Positions 1-9,451 of a DNA stretch of 64,000 bases are shown one piece after another; the first letter of the stretch is position 1, and each line of letters begins with the position of its first letter. The notes beneath the pieces were generated by a model. It was not told the DNA's origin. It saw only the letters and a program-made list of their open reading frames with translations, and did no database searches. The stretch lies in assembly GCF_900129405.1 (NCBI RefSeq), contig NZ_FQVQ01000013.1, positions 1-64,000 on the forward strand, written 5' to 3'. This stretch comes from Flavobacterium fontis. GTDB lineage: Bacteria > Bacteroidota > Bacteroidia > Flavobacteriales > Flavobacteriaceae. The position numbers and the translations under genes were made by a program.

Positions 1-92
<92 letters not shown>

Positions 93-98
93 TTTTTG

Positions 99-133
99 AA
101 AGACCTTTACAGTAATGTAAAGGTCTTTTTGTT
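99..133 (+). terminator. Intrinsic terminator of the rRNA operon
   Basis: A perfect 12-bp stem, AAAGACCTTTAC (99-110) paired with GTAAAGGTCTTT (117-128), has a 6-base loop and is followed by a T-rich tail. It lies directly after the 5S gene. Confidence 0.9.
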
Positions 134-140
134 TTTATGA

Positions 141-420
141 TAAATTGTGAATTATAAATTATAAATGATTGGTTGCCCATTGGCAGGTTTTTTTGGGGGA
201 ATACGATAGGATTACTTCCATAGTAAACCAAGACTAGGGTTGTAAAAGCGCAATCACCCGCGTGAGGGACAGCAGTGGAAAGCCCACAGCGCAGGGCAAC
301 GGAGCGAGGACTTGCAACGGATTGCCCGACCCGCAGGGGCACGCTCGAGGAATTATTTTGAATTTTAAATTATGAATTATGAGTTTCGATTAAGCTGAAA
401 AGTACATTTACAATACTTTG
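141..420. repeat. Gene-free spacer with heptamer arrays and a GC-rich repeat-like block
   Basis: No convincing gene is seen between the rRNA terminator and murF. The stretch has three parts. At about 150-165 there are AATTATA-type heptamers. At about 245-350 there is a GC-rich block containing GTGAGGGACAGCAGTGGAAA and GCCCGACCCGCAGGGGCACG; I recall similar blocks between genes in other Flavobacterium genomes, but that is memory and not a search result. At about 353-385 there are more heptamers of the type AATTTTA and AATTATG. The one ORF of about 100 codons here spells the repeat block and has no recognisable domain. Confidence 0.5.
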
Positions 421-1698
421 TTATAGCAATTCTAAGACTCGTTCAAGGGCCATGCCGCGGCTTCCTTTAATCAATACTAAAGCAGGGGGATTTGTTTTGA
501 ATTGGGCTTTGAATGCGTCAAAATCAGGGTAAAAGTGAAGGTTATTTTGTGACGTTTTAACGCGATTAAACCAATTTCCGATAAAATGACATACTAGATC
601 TGAGGAGTCTGGAATTAGTTGAACAATTTGTCGGTGTTCCTCTTCACTTTCAGGACCGAGTTCAAACATGTCGCCTAAAATTGCAATTTTTGGAGTTTTG
701 CTTAATTGCATAAAATTTTCCAACGCAAGTTTTAAACTGCTAGGATTCGCATTGTAAGCATCCAATATGATTTCGTAGTTATTCTTTTGGATGATTTGCG
801 AGCGGTTGTTTTCTGGAATATAACCTTCAATAGCCTCTTTAATCGCATCGGTATCGACTTTAAAGTATTTTCCTATGGTAATTGCGGCACAGATGTTTGT
901 GGCGTTGTATAGGCCAATCAAATGCGAATGAATCACTGTGTTTTGATATGTAATTGTCACAAAGGGGTTGGCTTCTATGGGGCCAAAAGTAACATCAGCT
1001 GTGTTTTCTTTTGTGGTAAAGGTAAAGCGAGGATGCGTAGTTGATTTTTCCCATTGAATTGCATCATCGGCGTTGATAAAGGCCAATTTCTGATGGGAGA
1101 ATAAATGAGTATACATTTCACTTTTTCCTTTGATAACCCCTTCAATACCCCCAAATCCTTCCAAGTGGGCTTTGCCAAAATTAGTGATATAGCCGAAATC
1201 AGGTTCAGCAATCGCACAAAGGAGTTCGATTTCTTTTTGATGGTTAGCCCCCATTTCTACGATACCTATTTCTGTTTCATGGGTAAAACTAAGGAGTGTT
1301 AAGGGAACGCCGATATGGTTGTTTAGATTTCCTTTGGTCGCCTTAGTATTGTATTTTTTCGAGAGTACGGCTAAAATAAGTTCTTTAGTTGTGGTTTTTC
1401 CATTACTACCGGTAAGAGCGACGATGGGTAAGCCTAATTGTCTGCGATGGTGTTGCGCTAATTTTTGTAATGCGACTAAACTATCCTCAACCAGTAGGGT
1501 GCGCTCATCAATATAGTAATCGGCATTGTCAATGATAACATAGGATGCGCCGAGGTCAAGTGCATTTTGGGCAAACGTATTGGCATCAAAACGTTCTCCC
1601 TTTAAAGCCACAAATAGGCTGTTTGGACCAATAGTACGCGTATCAATACTGAGAGAAGCGCAGCGTAAAAAAGCTTCGTACAAGTTCGCTATATTCAT
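421..1698 (-). CDS. murF: UDP-N-acetylmuramoyl-tripeptide--D-alanyl-D-alanine ligase MurF
   Basis: Cytoplasmic Mur ligase that joins D-Ala-D-Ala to the UDP-MurNAc tripeptide, the last soluble step of the peptidoglycan precursor. The 425-residue protein has the expected three-domain order: an N-terminal substrate domain with the motif SIDTRTIGPNSLFVAL, a central ATPase domain with the P-loop GSNGKTTTKE near residue 96, and a C-terminal ligase domain containing DAYNANPSSL and ILGDMFELG. Length is normal for the family. It lies downstream of gldJ on the same strand, but a terminator at 1717-1736 separates the two. It starts with ATG. Confidence 0.95.
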   Translation of the reverse strand: MNIANLYEAFLRCASLSIDTRTIGPNSLFVALKGERFDANTFAQNALDLGASYVIIDNADYYIDERTLLVEDSLVALQKLAQHHRRQLGLPIVALTGSNGKTTTKELILAVLSKKYNTKATKGNLNNHIGVPLTLLSFTHETEIGIVEMGANHQKEIELLCAIAEPDFGYITNFGKAHLEGFGGIEGVIKGKSEMYTHLFSHQKLAFINADDAIQWEKSTTHPRFTFTTKENTADVTFGPIEANPFVTITYQNTVIHSHLIGLYNATNICAAITIGKYFKVDTDAIKEAIEGYIPENNRSQIIQKNNYEIILDAYNANPSSLKLALENFMQLSKTPKIAILGDMFELGPESEEEHRQIVQLIPDSSDLVCHFIGNWFNRVKTSQNNLHFYPDFDAFKAQFKTNPPALVLIKGSRGMALERVLELL

Positions 1699-1711
1699 GG
1701 TTTAAAAATAT

Positions 1712-1741
1712 AAAAAAAGCCCTAAAAATAGGGCTTCTTTT
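1712..1741 (-). terminator. Intrinsic terminator between gldJ and murF
   Basis: The 8-bp stem AAGCCCTA (1717-1724) / TAGGGCTT (1729-1736) has an AAAA loop. Runs of A on the left and T on the right let it work on either strand. It sits just after the gldJ stop codon on the minus strand. Confidence 0.85.
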
Positions 1742-1759
1742 TTTGAATAGATATTGTAA

Positions 1760-3469
1760 TTAACGCTTTTTGTTGCGTGCAGTTTTCTTTTGATCTGATT
1801 TGGGTCCAACACGTGACATCGCACAACGGAAACCAATATAATCAGTGGCCATATCTTGTGGGAAGTAACGGCGTTGTGCTGGGTCAAGCCAGTACGCTCT
1901 GTCTCTCCAAGAACCTCCTTTGTAGACACGAACATCGTCATTGATAAGTGTTGAACGCTTGTTAGAACGGTCGTATTTACGAATCATATTTCCAATGGAG
2001 TCTACACTTACATTGTGTTTTGGTGAATCGTACATGCGTTGATCATCTTTTAACTTCGCTTCAGTGCCACCTTCAGAACCAAAATCGAAATAACGTGTCG
2101 ATTGTTTGTCTCCATCACGGTAGTTTCTGTGATCGCTTTTGTCAAAGTTTTGACGTAAATACGTTTCTTTATCGTCTACAGGTACTTGAGCAATTTGACC
2201 GATAAAGTTTCTAGAAATTACTTTACCATTGGGCATGGTGTCAAAACGTTGTGTTTCGGCAGTAACTAATTCTACTTTACCATCTTCACCAATTTTGTTT
2301 TTGGTGTAAACGTTTCCACGGTAGTAGTTGAAGTCGTTGGCTTCATCGTCTACGATAGGACGGTATACATCGGCAACCCATTCGGCTACGTTACCTGCCA
2401 TGTCATATAAACCAAAATCATTTGGAGGATAAGATTTTACTTTATTGGTAATATCAGCTCCGTCATCAGACCAACCTGCCAATCCACCGTAATCTCCTTT
2501 TCCTTGTTTGAAGTTCGCCAATTGATCTCCGCGAATTTGTCGTTTGCTAGAACGGGTATACCCACCTGACCAAGGATATTTTTTCTGCCCTTTGTAGATG
2601 TTGTATTCGCGCTGTCCGATATCAGCCGCCGCTGCATATTCCCATTCTGCTTCAGTAGGTAAACGATATTCAGGTAAAATCAATCCAGAGGTGCGTTGTG
2701 CATACACATTTTTAGCCTCTTGTGTTTCCCCTTTAGCATTGGTCGTTGCTTTTCCTTTTGAACCTCTGCGTCCTTTCAATACCACTTCTTCATTCCCTCC
2801 AAAAGTTTTGGTCGGGGCAGCAAGATACGTTTCCGTATCAAAAGTAGCATCAGCTTTCGCTTCAGTAACTTTAGCGTCTTTCTTCAAGTAGCCTTCACGC
2901 TCAAGAATTGCTTCGTTAACACGATTAGTTCTCCATTTTGCAAATTCAGTGGCTTGAATCCAATTCACACCCACTACAGGATACTCCGCATAAGCAGGGT
3001 GACGCAAGTAGTTGTTGGTCATCGTTTCGTTGTATCCTAAACGATCTCTCCAAACAAGGGTGTCAGGAATAGCACCTTCGTAAATGTTTTTGTAATTTTC
3101 TTCTTCTGGTGGGAAAACACGTTTTAACCAATCCAAGTACTCCATGTACATTAGATTCGTTACTTCGGTTTCGTCCATGTAAAACGATTGCACGTGCTGT
3201 TGATTTGGGGTGTTATTCCAGTCGTGCATCGGATCATCGGCCACTTTACCCATGGTGAAAGTACCGCCTTCCACTAAAACCAATCCAGGACCGGTTTCTT
3301 GTTTTTTGAATTTAGAGGCATATTGAAACCCTCCTTTTTTGTCGTTAATTTTCCAGCCGGTGGCTTTCGATCCGCTGTTGGAGCTTGATTTCTTGCTACA
3401 ACTGGAGAATCCGGCCAGCAAAATTACCGCAAAAAACCATCGCATTGCCATAAATTTGTTTACTTTCAT
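1760..3469 (-). CDS. gldJ: Gliding motility / T9SS lipoprotein GldJ
   Basis: Outer-membrane-associated lipoprotein of the Bacteroidota gliding and type IX secretion machinery. The 569 residues begin with a signal sequence and a lipobox-like FSSC. A formylglycine-generating-enzyme/sulfatase-modifying (FGE-like) fold follows: VEGGTFTMG, FYMDETEVTN, YPVVGVNWIQATEFAKW, YRLPTEAEWEYAA, DMAGNVAEWV and VYKGGSWRDRAYWLDPAQRR. This pattern, with an insertion of about 100 residues and a basic C-terminus, is typical of GldJ. It is divergent from porU, the conserved arrangement in Flavobacterium. In F. johnsoniae GldJ is needed for gliding and stabilises GldK; that is family knowledge. Confidence 0.93.
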   Translation of the reverse strand: MKVNKFMAMRWFFAVILLAGFSSCSKKSSSNSGSKATGWKINDKKGGFQYASKFKKQETGPGLVLVEGGTFTMGKVADDPMHDWNNTPNQQHVQSFYMDETEVTNLMYMEYLDWLKRVFPPEEENYKNIYEGAIPDTLVWRDRLGYNETMTNNYLRHPAYAEYPVVGVNWIQATEFAKWRTNRVNEAILEREGYLKKDAKVTEAKADATFDTETYLAAPTKTFGGNEEVVLKGRRGSKGKATTNAKGETQEAKNVYAQRTSGLILPEYRLPTEAEWEYAAAADIGQREYNIYKGQKKYPWSGGYTRSSKRQIRGDQLANFKQGKGDYGGLAGWSDDGADITNKVKSYPPNDFGLYDMAGNVAEWVADVYRPIVDDEANDFNYYRGNVYTKNKIGEDGKVELVTAETQRFDTMPNGKVISRNFIGQIAQVPVDDKETYLRQNFDKSDHRNYRDGDKQSTRYFDFGSEGGTEAKLKDDQRMYDSPKHNVSVDSIGNMIRKYDRSNKRSTLINDDVRVYKGGSWRDRAYWLDPAQRRYFPQDMATDYIGFRCAMSRVGPKSDQKKTARNKKR

Positions 3470-3596
3470 ACTCGTTAGTAGGTAATTAATTTTAGTGGCG
3501 CAATATAAGCATTAACCTTGATATTGCAACTACTTTTTTAAGAAACTGCATTTTTTTTCGTCTTTTTCAAAACGTAACATTTCTTTTGATATTGTA

Positions 3597-3604
3597 TACC
3601 TTTG
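3597..3604 (+). promoter_or_regulatory. Candidate -7 box of the porU promoter
   Basis: TACCTTTG matches the Bacteroidota -7 consensus TAnnTTTG, about 50 bases before the porU start in the 185-base divergent gldJ/porU spacer. No clear TTG was found at the usual -33 distance. Confidence 0.5.
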
Positions 3605-3654
3605 AAAAAATTAATTTTGCCTTTTCAAAATAAACCCTTGACAACAACGTTTGT

Positions 3655-6600
3655 ATGGTGATGAAAAAAGTTGCTATTCTCCTTGGATTTTTCTCCATGA
3701 TTGTTTCTTATGCCCAAAATTCTGGGCAGTATACCCTTATTTGGACAACCAAGCAAAACTATAAACAAGGCTTGAATTCTATCGCGATACCTCATTTTTC
3801 CAATGATGGTTTTGAATTTGATGCCGAAAAAAAAGCGGTTTATTTTACCTTTAAACTAACTCCGTCTTCTGGGTTGCCCAATCCGGATGTCCTTATTCAG
3901 AACCCCGTTTACACTCCCATGTCTGAGTCTGAATTGGGGATTTTGGATAAATCAATTATAAAGGAAACTTTACAGAAAGAAGTTTTTACCTACTTCAACA
4001 GAACAGCTCCAATAGTTCAAGTACGTTTGTCCCCTTTTGTGAAAGTCAACGGACAATATCAGAAATTACTTTCTTTTAGTTATACGCTACAAAATTCCAA
4101 CAAAGCAGCACAACCGCAAACCACTAGTATTCCTCCTTTGACAAATTCAATGTTGTCTTCGGGGACCATCAGACGATTTTATGTAGAAAAGTCGGGTGTA
4201 TACAAACTTACCCGTAGTTTCTTGAGCAGTTTAGGGGTGCCTGTGAATACGGATCCACGAAAAATTAAAATTTTCGGCCATGGGGGTCGTATGGTACCGT
4301 TATCCAATCAAGTGGATTTCCCGTTTGATCCCGAAGAAAATGCTATACAATTTATAGGCGAGGCGGATGGAAGTTTTGACAATGAAGATTATATCCTCAT
4401 GTATTGTGAAGGCATGGATAATTGGAGTGCTGAAAACGAAACCCATTTGAATCTTTATGCCGATCGGTCGTATTACTATGTGGTGGCCGGTGCCGATAAC
4501 GGAAAACGCATAACTCCCATGACGCAACCTACTGGAGCACCGACGCAAGTATATACCACTTTTGATGATTATCGTTACCATGAAGTCGATTTAAACAACA
4601 TTGGGCGATTGGGACGGGTTTGGTTTGGTGAAAATTTCAGTACCGATAACGAACAGGAGTTTGAATTTTCATTTCCTACTATTGCTCCCTCAGCCATAAC
4701 ACGTTTGACCATTCATGCGGGAGGTAATTCGTTTGCGACGTCCAATTTTAAGGTCGCCGTCAACGGTCAAAACGCAGGTACACTCAACCTCTCGGCCGTG
4801 ATCCCCGATTCTGGAACCGAAGCATCTCACAATTATCTAAATACCACAGTTGCCACTACTCAAAATTATACCGTGAAACTCACTTTTGATAATGAAGGTG
4901 TACCTACGGCTCGTGGATTTTTGGATTATATTATTTTAAAGACACGCTCCAATTTAACGGGAACGGGTAAACAGTTCCGATTTACCGACGAGAATGCAGC
5001 GTTCACCTCGGGAATTGGCGAGTTTCAAATAAGCAATGCTTCCACGGTACAACAGGTGTGGGACATAAGCGATATCTATAATGTAACGCAAGTTTCTAAT
5101 ACTACGGGAGCTTCGTTTTCGTTCAAAACTACATTGGGTTCACCCAAACGATTTATTGCGGTTTCAGAAGCAGATTATTTCACACCCTTACGGGAATCCA
5201 ACCCAGGTGTTGCCAATCAAAATTTGAAAGGGACTTTGTTCCTAGACGATAACGGAACTTTTCGTGATATTGATTACGTCATTGTAACGCCCGAAAATTT
5301 AAAGAGTCAGGCGGATGTTTTGGCCAATTTTCATCGGTCGTACAATGGCTACAATGTCAAAGTGGTCACCTTGCCCATGATTTATCAGGAATTTAACAGC
5401 GGAAAACAAGATATTGGTGCCATTCGCAACCTCATGCGCTATATTTACCACAATGCTTCGCAACCGGCCAATCGGGTGAAGTATTTGAATTTGTTTGGTG
5501 ATGCTTCGTATGATTTTAAAAACAGAATTTCCAACAACACCAATATTGTTCCGATTTATCATGCCTTAAGTAGTTATTTTTCGGGGGAAACTTCATTTGC
5601 CTCTGATGATTTTTTTGCTCTGATGGATGCTACAGAGGGCGATCCCTTGTCGGGTTTTGCGGCCGATTTTGCGGTGGGACGTATGTTGGTTTCCACGCCT
5701 CAGCAAGCAGCCGAAATGGTAAATAAAGTAATTGAATACCACGATTTGCAATCGTATGGAAGTTGGCGCAATAATTACGTATCAATATCCGATGATGCCG
5801 ATAAGGACCCCGATGCGAGTCTCCAAGTGCGTCAAAACATTCTTACTGACGCCATTTATACCCAAAAGCCATTTATCAATTTTAGAAAGATATTTTTGGA
5901 TTCCTATGTGCAACAAACCTCTTCTGGGGGTGATCGGTATCCGCAAGCCAAATTGGATTTAAGTAATGCTTTTGAAAAAGGAGCTTTGGTATTTAACTAT
6001 TTAGGGCATGGAGGAGAAGACGGCCTAACCGCTGAGCGTTTGTGGGATAAATTTGATGGGTTTAACTATCAAAACCGTTATCGCTATCCCTTATTTATTA
6101 CCATTACTTGTGAGTTTTCCCGTTTTGACAATCCTTTGCGGCCCGCAGCAGGGGAATATACTTATTGGAATCCGAGAGGGGGAGCGATTTCCTTGATTAC
6201 GACCATTCGCTCTATTGGTCAGTTTCAAGCGGAAAACTTTAACGATAATTTATCGAGCAAACTTTTTGCTTACGGGTCCAATACCTATGTGTCGATTGCC
6301 GAGGCGATGCGTCAAGCCAAAATCATGTCCAATAACAATTCGGCCACACGGGTTGTCTTTTATTTAGGGGATCCTGCTTTAAAATTGGCAATCGCCCAAC
6401 CTAAAGTGGTATTAACCAAAATTAATGACGTCCCGATAACGCAACCTACCGACGATTTAAAAGCGTTGGCTACTATCAAATTAAGTGGCGAGGTGCAAGA
6501 TGAAAACGGTCAACTTTTGTCCAATTATAATGGAGAATTAGCCATCAATGTTTTTGATAAAAACTTTACCAAAAATGCATTAAACAACGATGGGTTTACA

Positions 6601-7482
6601 ACACCTTTGACTTTTGAAAATTTAGGCGAAACGATTTTCCGTGGGAATGTGAGTGTCGTAAATGGGCAGTTTGAGGTCACTTTCGTTGTGCCTCGAGATA
6701 TTCGTATTCCACTAGGGCCAGGGCGGGTGAGTTTTTATGCCAAAGGGACTCAAGTCAACACCGATCGAACCGGACATAGTTTTGATATTCGTGTGGGCGG
6801 TGTCAATACTGCTGCAGTGGCTGATAATATAGGTCCTCGTGCCCGCTTGTTCATGAATGATGAAAGTTTTGTCGACGGCGGAATTACCAATGCCTCTCCT
6901 TTCTTACTTGCCTTTCTAGAGGACGAGCATGGGATAAATACAGCGAGTGGTATTGGGCATGATATTATAGCTATTTTGGATGGCGATGAAATGAACCCTT
7001 TTGTGTTGAATGACTATTATGAAACCGAGTTGAATGATTTTACCAAAGGGAGAATTCGATTTCCGTTTCGTGACTTAGCAAAAGGACCGCATACTATTGT
7101 TTTCAAAGCTTGGGATGTGTACAATAACCCCGTAACGTCAGAAATTCATTTCGTGGTAGCCGATGGGAATGGGATTACTTTGACCAATGTGTTGAATTAC
7201 CCGAATCCTTTTGTGAATTATACCGAGTTTTGGTTCAATCATAACCGCCCTTTCGAACCCTTAGAAGTTCAAGTTCAAATTTTTACCATCACGGGGAAAA
7301 TTGTAAAAACGATTAACCAAACCGTGACTACGGAAGGCTTTTTGAGTCGCCAAATTCAATGGGATGGACTCGATGATTTTGGGTCAAAAATTGGGAAAGG
7401 CGTATATGTCTACAAATTGACGGTGCGATCGACGCTCAACGGTAATACTGCAGAAAAAATTGAAAAATTGGTTATACTGTAA
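3655..7482 (+). CDS. porU: T9SS C-terminal signal peptidase (sortase) PorU
   Basis: Gingipain-like (family C25) cell-surface protease that cuts the C-terminal sorting domain from T9SS cargo. The protein is 1275 residues, the usual PorU size, with a signal peptide ending near SYAQN. The C25 catalytic dyad is visible as His in NYLGHGGEDG (about residue 785) and Cys in TITCEFSRFDN (about residue 819). The C-terminus carries a FlgD-like beta domain: NYPNPFVNYTEFWFNH, then GLDDFGSKIGKGVYVYKL. The start could be ATG 3655, GTG 3658 or ATG 3661; the last gives the tidiest signal peptide (MKKVAILLGFF). It is followed by its partner porV. Confidence 0.95.
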   Translation: MVMKKVAILLGFFSMIVSYAQNSGQYTLIWTTKQNYKQGLNSIAIPHFSNDGFEFDAEKKAVYFTFKLTPSSGLPNPDVLIQNPVYTPMSESELGILDKSIIKETLQKEVFTYFNRTAPIVQVRLSPFVKVNGQYQKLLSFSYTLQNSNKAAQPQTTSIPPLTNSMLSSGTIRRFYVEKSGVYKLTRSFLSSLGVPVNTDPRKIKIFGHGGRMVPLSNQVDFPFDPEENAIQFIGEADGSFDNEDYILMYCEGMDNWSAENETHLNLYADRSYYYVVAGADNGKRITPMTQPTGAPTQVYTTFDDYRYHEVDLNNIGRLGRVWFGENFSTDNEQEFEFSFPTIAPSAITRLTIHAGGNSFATSNFKVAVNGQNAGTLNLSAVIPDSGTEASHNYLNTTVATTQNYTVKLTFDNEGVPTARGFLDYIILKTRSNLTGTGKQFRFTDENAAFTSGIGEFQISNASTVQQVWDISDIYNVTQVSNTTGASFSFKTTLGSPKRFIAVSEADYFTPLRESNPGVANQNLKGTLFLDDNGTFRDIDYVIVTPENLKSQADVLANFHRSYNGYNVKVVTLPMIYQEFNSGKQDIGAIRNLMRYIYHNASQPANRVKYLNLFGDASYDFKNRISNNTNIVPIYHALSSYFSGETSFASDDFFALMDATEGDPLSGFAADFAVGRMLVSTPQQAAEMVNKVIEYHDLQSYGSWRNNYVSISDDADKDPDASLQVRQNILTDAIYTQKPFINFRKIFLDSYVQQTSSGGDRYPQAKLDLSNAFEKGALVFNYLGHGGEDGLTAERLWDKFDGFNYQNRYRYPLFITITCEFSRFDNPLRPAAGEYTYWNPRGGAISLITTIRSIGQFQAENFNDNLSSKLFAYGSNTYVSIAEAMRQAKIMSNNNSATRVVFYLGDPALKLAIAQPKVVLTKINDVPITQPTDDLKALATIKLSGEVQDENGQLLSNYNGELAINVFDKNFTKNALNNDGFTTPLTFENLGETIFRGNVSVVNGQFEVTFVVPRDIRIPLGPGRVSFYAKGTQVNTDRTGHSFDIRVGGVNTAAVADNIGPRARLFMNDESFVDGGITNASPFLLAFLEDEHGINTASGIGHDIIAILDGDEMNPFVLNDYYETELNDFTKGRIRFPFRDLAKGPHTIVFKAWDVYNNPVTSEIHFVVADGNGITLTNVLNYPNPFVNYTEFWFNHNRPFEPLEVQVQIFTITGKIVKTINQTVTTEGFLSRQIQWDGLDDFGSKIGKGVYVYKLTVRSTLNGNTAEKIEKLVIL

Positions 7483-7497
7483 AAAATACTATATTTG
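7468..7497 (+). promoter_or_regulatory. Promoter of porV, overlapping the end of porU
   Basis: TTG (7468-7470) and TATATTTG (7490-7497) are 19 bases apart, matching the Bacteroidota -33/-7 pattern. The -33 element is inside the last codons of porU, so porV can be expressed independently of porU as well as by read-through. Confidence 0.65.
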
Positions 7498-7519
7498 TTA
7501 ACTTTTTTAAATTGCAACA

Positions 7520-8716
7520 ATGAAGAAGCTATTATGGGCGCTGAGCCTCCTAAGCATCACTACTACAATAAACGCACAACAACGAGTTATCACTACCGGT
7601 GTTCCCTTTTTGATGATTGCCTCCGACGCCCGTGCGGCAGGGTTGGGTGATCAAGGGGTGGCCACTTCTGCCGATGCCTATGCGCAACAATGGAATCCAG
7701 CCAAGTTTGCTTTTGCTACTGATAAGCAAGGGTTTTCGTTAGGGTATACGCCCTATTTGACGCAATTGGTAAACGACATTTCTTTGGGACAAGTGACCTA
7801 TTACAATCGTATCAATGAGCGAAGTGCTTTTGCCGGCTCCTTGCGATTTTTTAGTTTGGGAGAAATCGAGTTACGCCAAAGTTTTGACGATCCTGCCAAT
7901 GTAGTGAAACCGAATGAGTTGGCTCTGGATGGGTCGTATGCTTTGAAGTTGAGTGATCGTTTTAGTATGGCGGTGGCCGGACGTTACATTCGTTCTAATT
8001 TGCGAATTCCAGATGCGACTACCGATGCTCGTGCTGCCAATACTTTTGCCTTCGACGTTGCTGGTTTTTTTCAATCGGAAGAATTTGCTTTAGATGATTT
8101 TAACGGTCGTTATCGTTTGGGATTCAATTTCCAAAATTTAGGGCCTAAAATCAGCTATGACAACGATGAAAGCGATTTAAATTCCAATTTTATTCCTGCC
8201 AATATGCGTTTGGGAGGTGGATTTGATTTCATTTTGGACGAATACAATAAAGTATCCTTGAATGTTGAAGCCCAAAAATTATTGGTTCCTACACCTCAAG
8301 TAGGTTTCGATAATGGAACATACAACGGAACCGATATGAATAATGACGGAACAATAGATTCTGTGGACATGCAATTGGCCACGGAAGAATACAAACGTAT
8401 CAATTGGGTGTCGGGTATTTTCCGTTCTTTTGGCGATGCTCCAGGAGGATTTTCCGAAGAGTTGCGAGAAGTGAGTTATTCGATAGGCGCCGAGTACAAT
8501 TACCAAGATGCTTTTGCCATGCGTTTGGGGTATTTCAATGAAAGTAAAGATAAAGGAGGGCGCAAGTTTTTTACCCTCGGTGCTGGATTCAAGTACAACA
8601 TCGTTCGAGTAGATGTTTCTTACTTGTTTTCCGCCTCGCGCATACGAAACCCACTAGAAAATACGCTTCGTTTTTCGTTGACGTTTAACTTTGGCGACAA
8701 ATATGAAGATTATTAA
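7520..8716 (+). CDS. porV: T9SS outer membrane channel protein PorV (LptO)
   Basis: Outer-membrane beta-barrel that shuttles T9SS cargo from the translocon to PorU. The 398-residue protein has a signal peptide (cleavage near NAQQ), the conserved N-terminal block PFLMIASDARAAGLGDQGVAT, many amphipathic strands, and ends in RFSLTFNFGDKYEDY, typical for a barrel. It lies 37 bases after porU and has its own promoter. A terminator follows, so porU-porV forms a short transcription unit. Confidence 0.95.
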   Translation: MKKLLWALSLLSITTTINAQQRVITTGVPFLMIASDARAAGLGDQGVATSADAYAQQWNPAKFAFATDKQGFSLGYTPYLTQLVNDISLGQVTYYNRINERSAFAGSLRFFSLGEIELRQSFDDPANVVKPNELALDGSYALKLSDRFSMAVAGRYIRSNLRIPDATTDARAANTFAFDVAGFFQSEEFALDDFNGRYRLGFNFQNLGPKISYDNDESDLNSNFIPANMRLGGGFDFILDEYNKVSLNVEAQKLLVPTPQVGFDNGTYNGTDMNNDGTIDSVDMQLATEEYKRINWVSGIFRSFGDAPGGFSEELREVSYSIGAEYNYQDAFAMRLGYFNESKDKGGRKFFTLGAGFKYNIVRVDVSYLFSASRIRNPLENTLRFSLTFNFGDKYEDY

Positions 8717-8740
8717 TCGTTTTTTAATTACCAATGATAC

Positions 8741-8775
8741 AATCCAAATTTCAATTCGAAGTTTGGATTTTTTTT
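8741..8775 (+). terminator. Intrinsic terminator between porV and cdd
   Basis: A 12-bp stem, AATCCAAATTTC (8741-8752) with GAAGTTTGGATT (8758-8769), contains one T-G wobble, has a 5-base loop and ends in six T. It overlaps the upstream in-frame extension of cdd, which argues that cdd starts at 8788 rather than 8734. Confidence 0.88.
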
Positions 8776-8787
8776 CCGCAATACGTT

Positions 8788-9270
8788 ATGAAAGAACTAA
8801 CTATTCAAACGGTCTTTACCGTCTACGATGCGCTTGACCAAACGCCCCGCGAAGTGCAAGCTTTGATGGAAAAAGCAATTGCTGCTCGAAATACGGCCTA
8901 TGCTCCTTATTCGCGTTTTCGTGTGGGTGCCGCTTTGCTTTTGGATAACGGGGAAGTAGTTGTGGGCTCCAACCAAGAAAATGCAGCCTATCCATCCGGA
9001 CTTTGCGCTGAACGTGTCGCTATTTTTCAAGCGGGTGCATTGTATCCCAATGCTGTCATCACTACGCTGGTCATCACCGCTGCTTCTGAAACCAATCCTA
9101 CGCTGTCGCCAATTCCACCCTGTGGGGCATGTCGTCAGTCGATAGCCGAGTACGAGTTTCGACAAGACACCCCCATCGCCATTTATTTTATGGGTGAAAA
9201 AGGGGTGGTGTATCAATCCGAGTCCATTGCCAATTTGTTGCCACTGACTTTTGATAAAACCTCCTTGTAA
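8788..9270 (+). CDS. cdd: Cytidine deaminase
   Basis: Zinc-dependent deaminase converting cytidine and deoxycytidine to the uridine forms in pyrimidine salvage. The zinc site is complete: NAAYPSGLCAERVA supplies Cys and the catalytic Glu, and PPCGACRQSI supplies the other two Cys. YAPYSRFRVGAAL is the usual substrate-binding block. From ATG 8788 the protein is 160 residues, as expected for the homotetrameric/dimeric short family plus a small N-terminal extension. An in-frame start at 8734 would translate through the porV terminator and is rejected. cdd follows porV in many flavobacteria. Confidence 0.94.
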   Translation: MKELTIQTVFTVYDALDQTPREVQALMEKAIAARNTAYAPYSRFRVGAALLLDNGEVVVGSNQENAAYPSGLCAERVAIFQAGALYPNAVITTLVITAASETNPTLSPIPPCGACRQSIAEYEFRQDTPIAIYFMGEKGVVYQSESIANLLPLTFDKTSL

Positions 9271-9363
9271 ACTAAAACGATGTAGTTAATATTTCACCCT
9301 CTAAACGGTTGCTAAAAACTATATTTTTAGGGGATTTAATTTTTAGTTCTACAATCATTATTC

Positions 9364-9371
9364 TATTTTTG
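9364..9371 (+). promoter_or_regulatory. Candidate -7 box of the pdhA-pdhC promoter
   Basis: TATTTTTG fits TAnnTTTG and lies about 80 bases before pdhA. A weak TTTAG lies near the -33 distance. Confidence 0.4.
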
Positions 9372-9451
9372 CATTCCGATTATTCCGTGATTTAAAGAAT
9401 TTCGCATAATCGTGCCCACAAAATTTTGTAAAACGCAGTAATTCAGTCAAA

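Noticed and set aside
8797..9216. 139-codon open frame on the minus strand over cdd
   Set aside because: It is fully inside the well-supported cdd gene, in an antisense frame without any recognisable domain.
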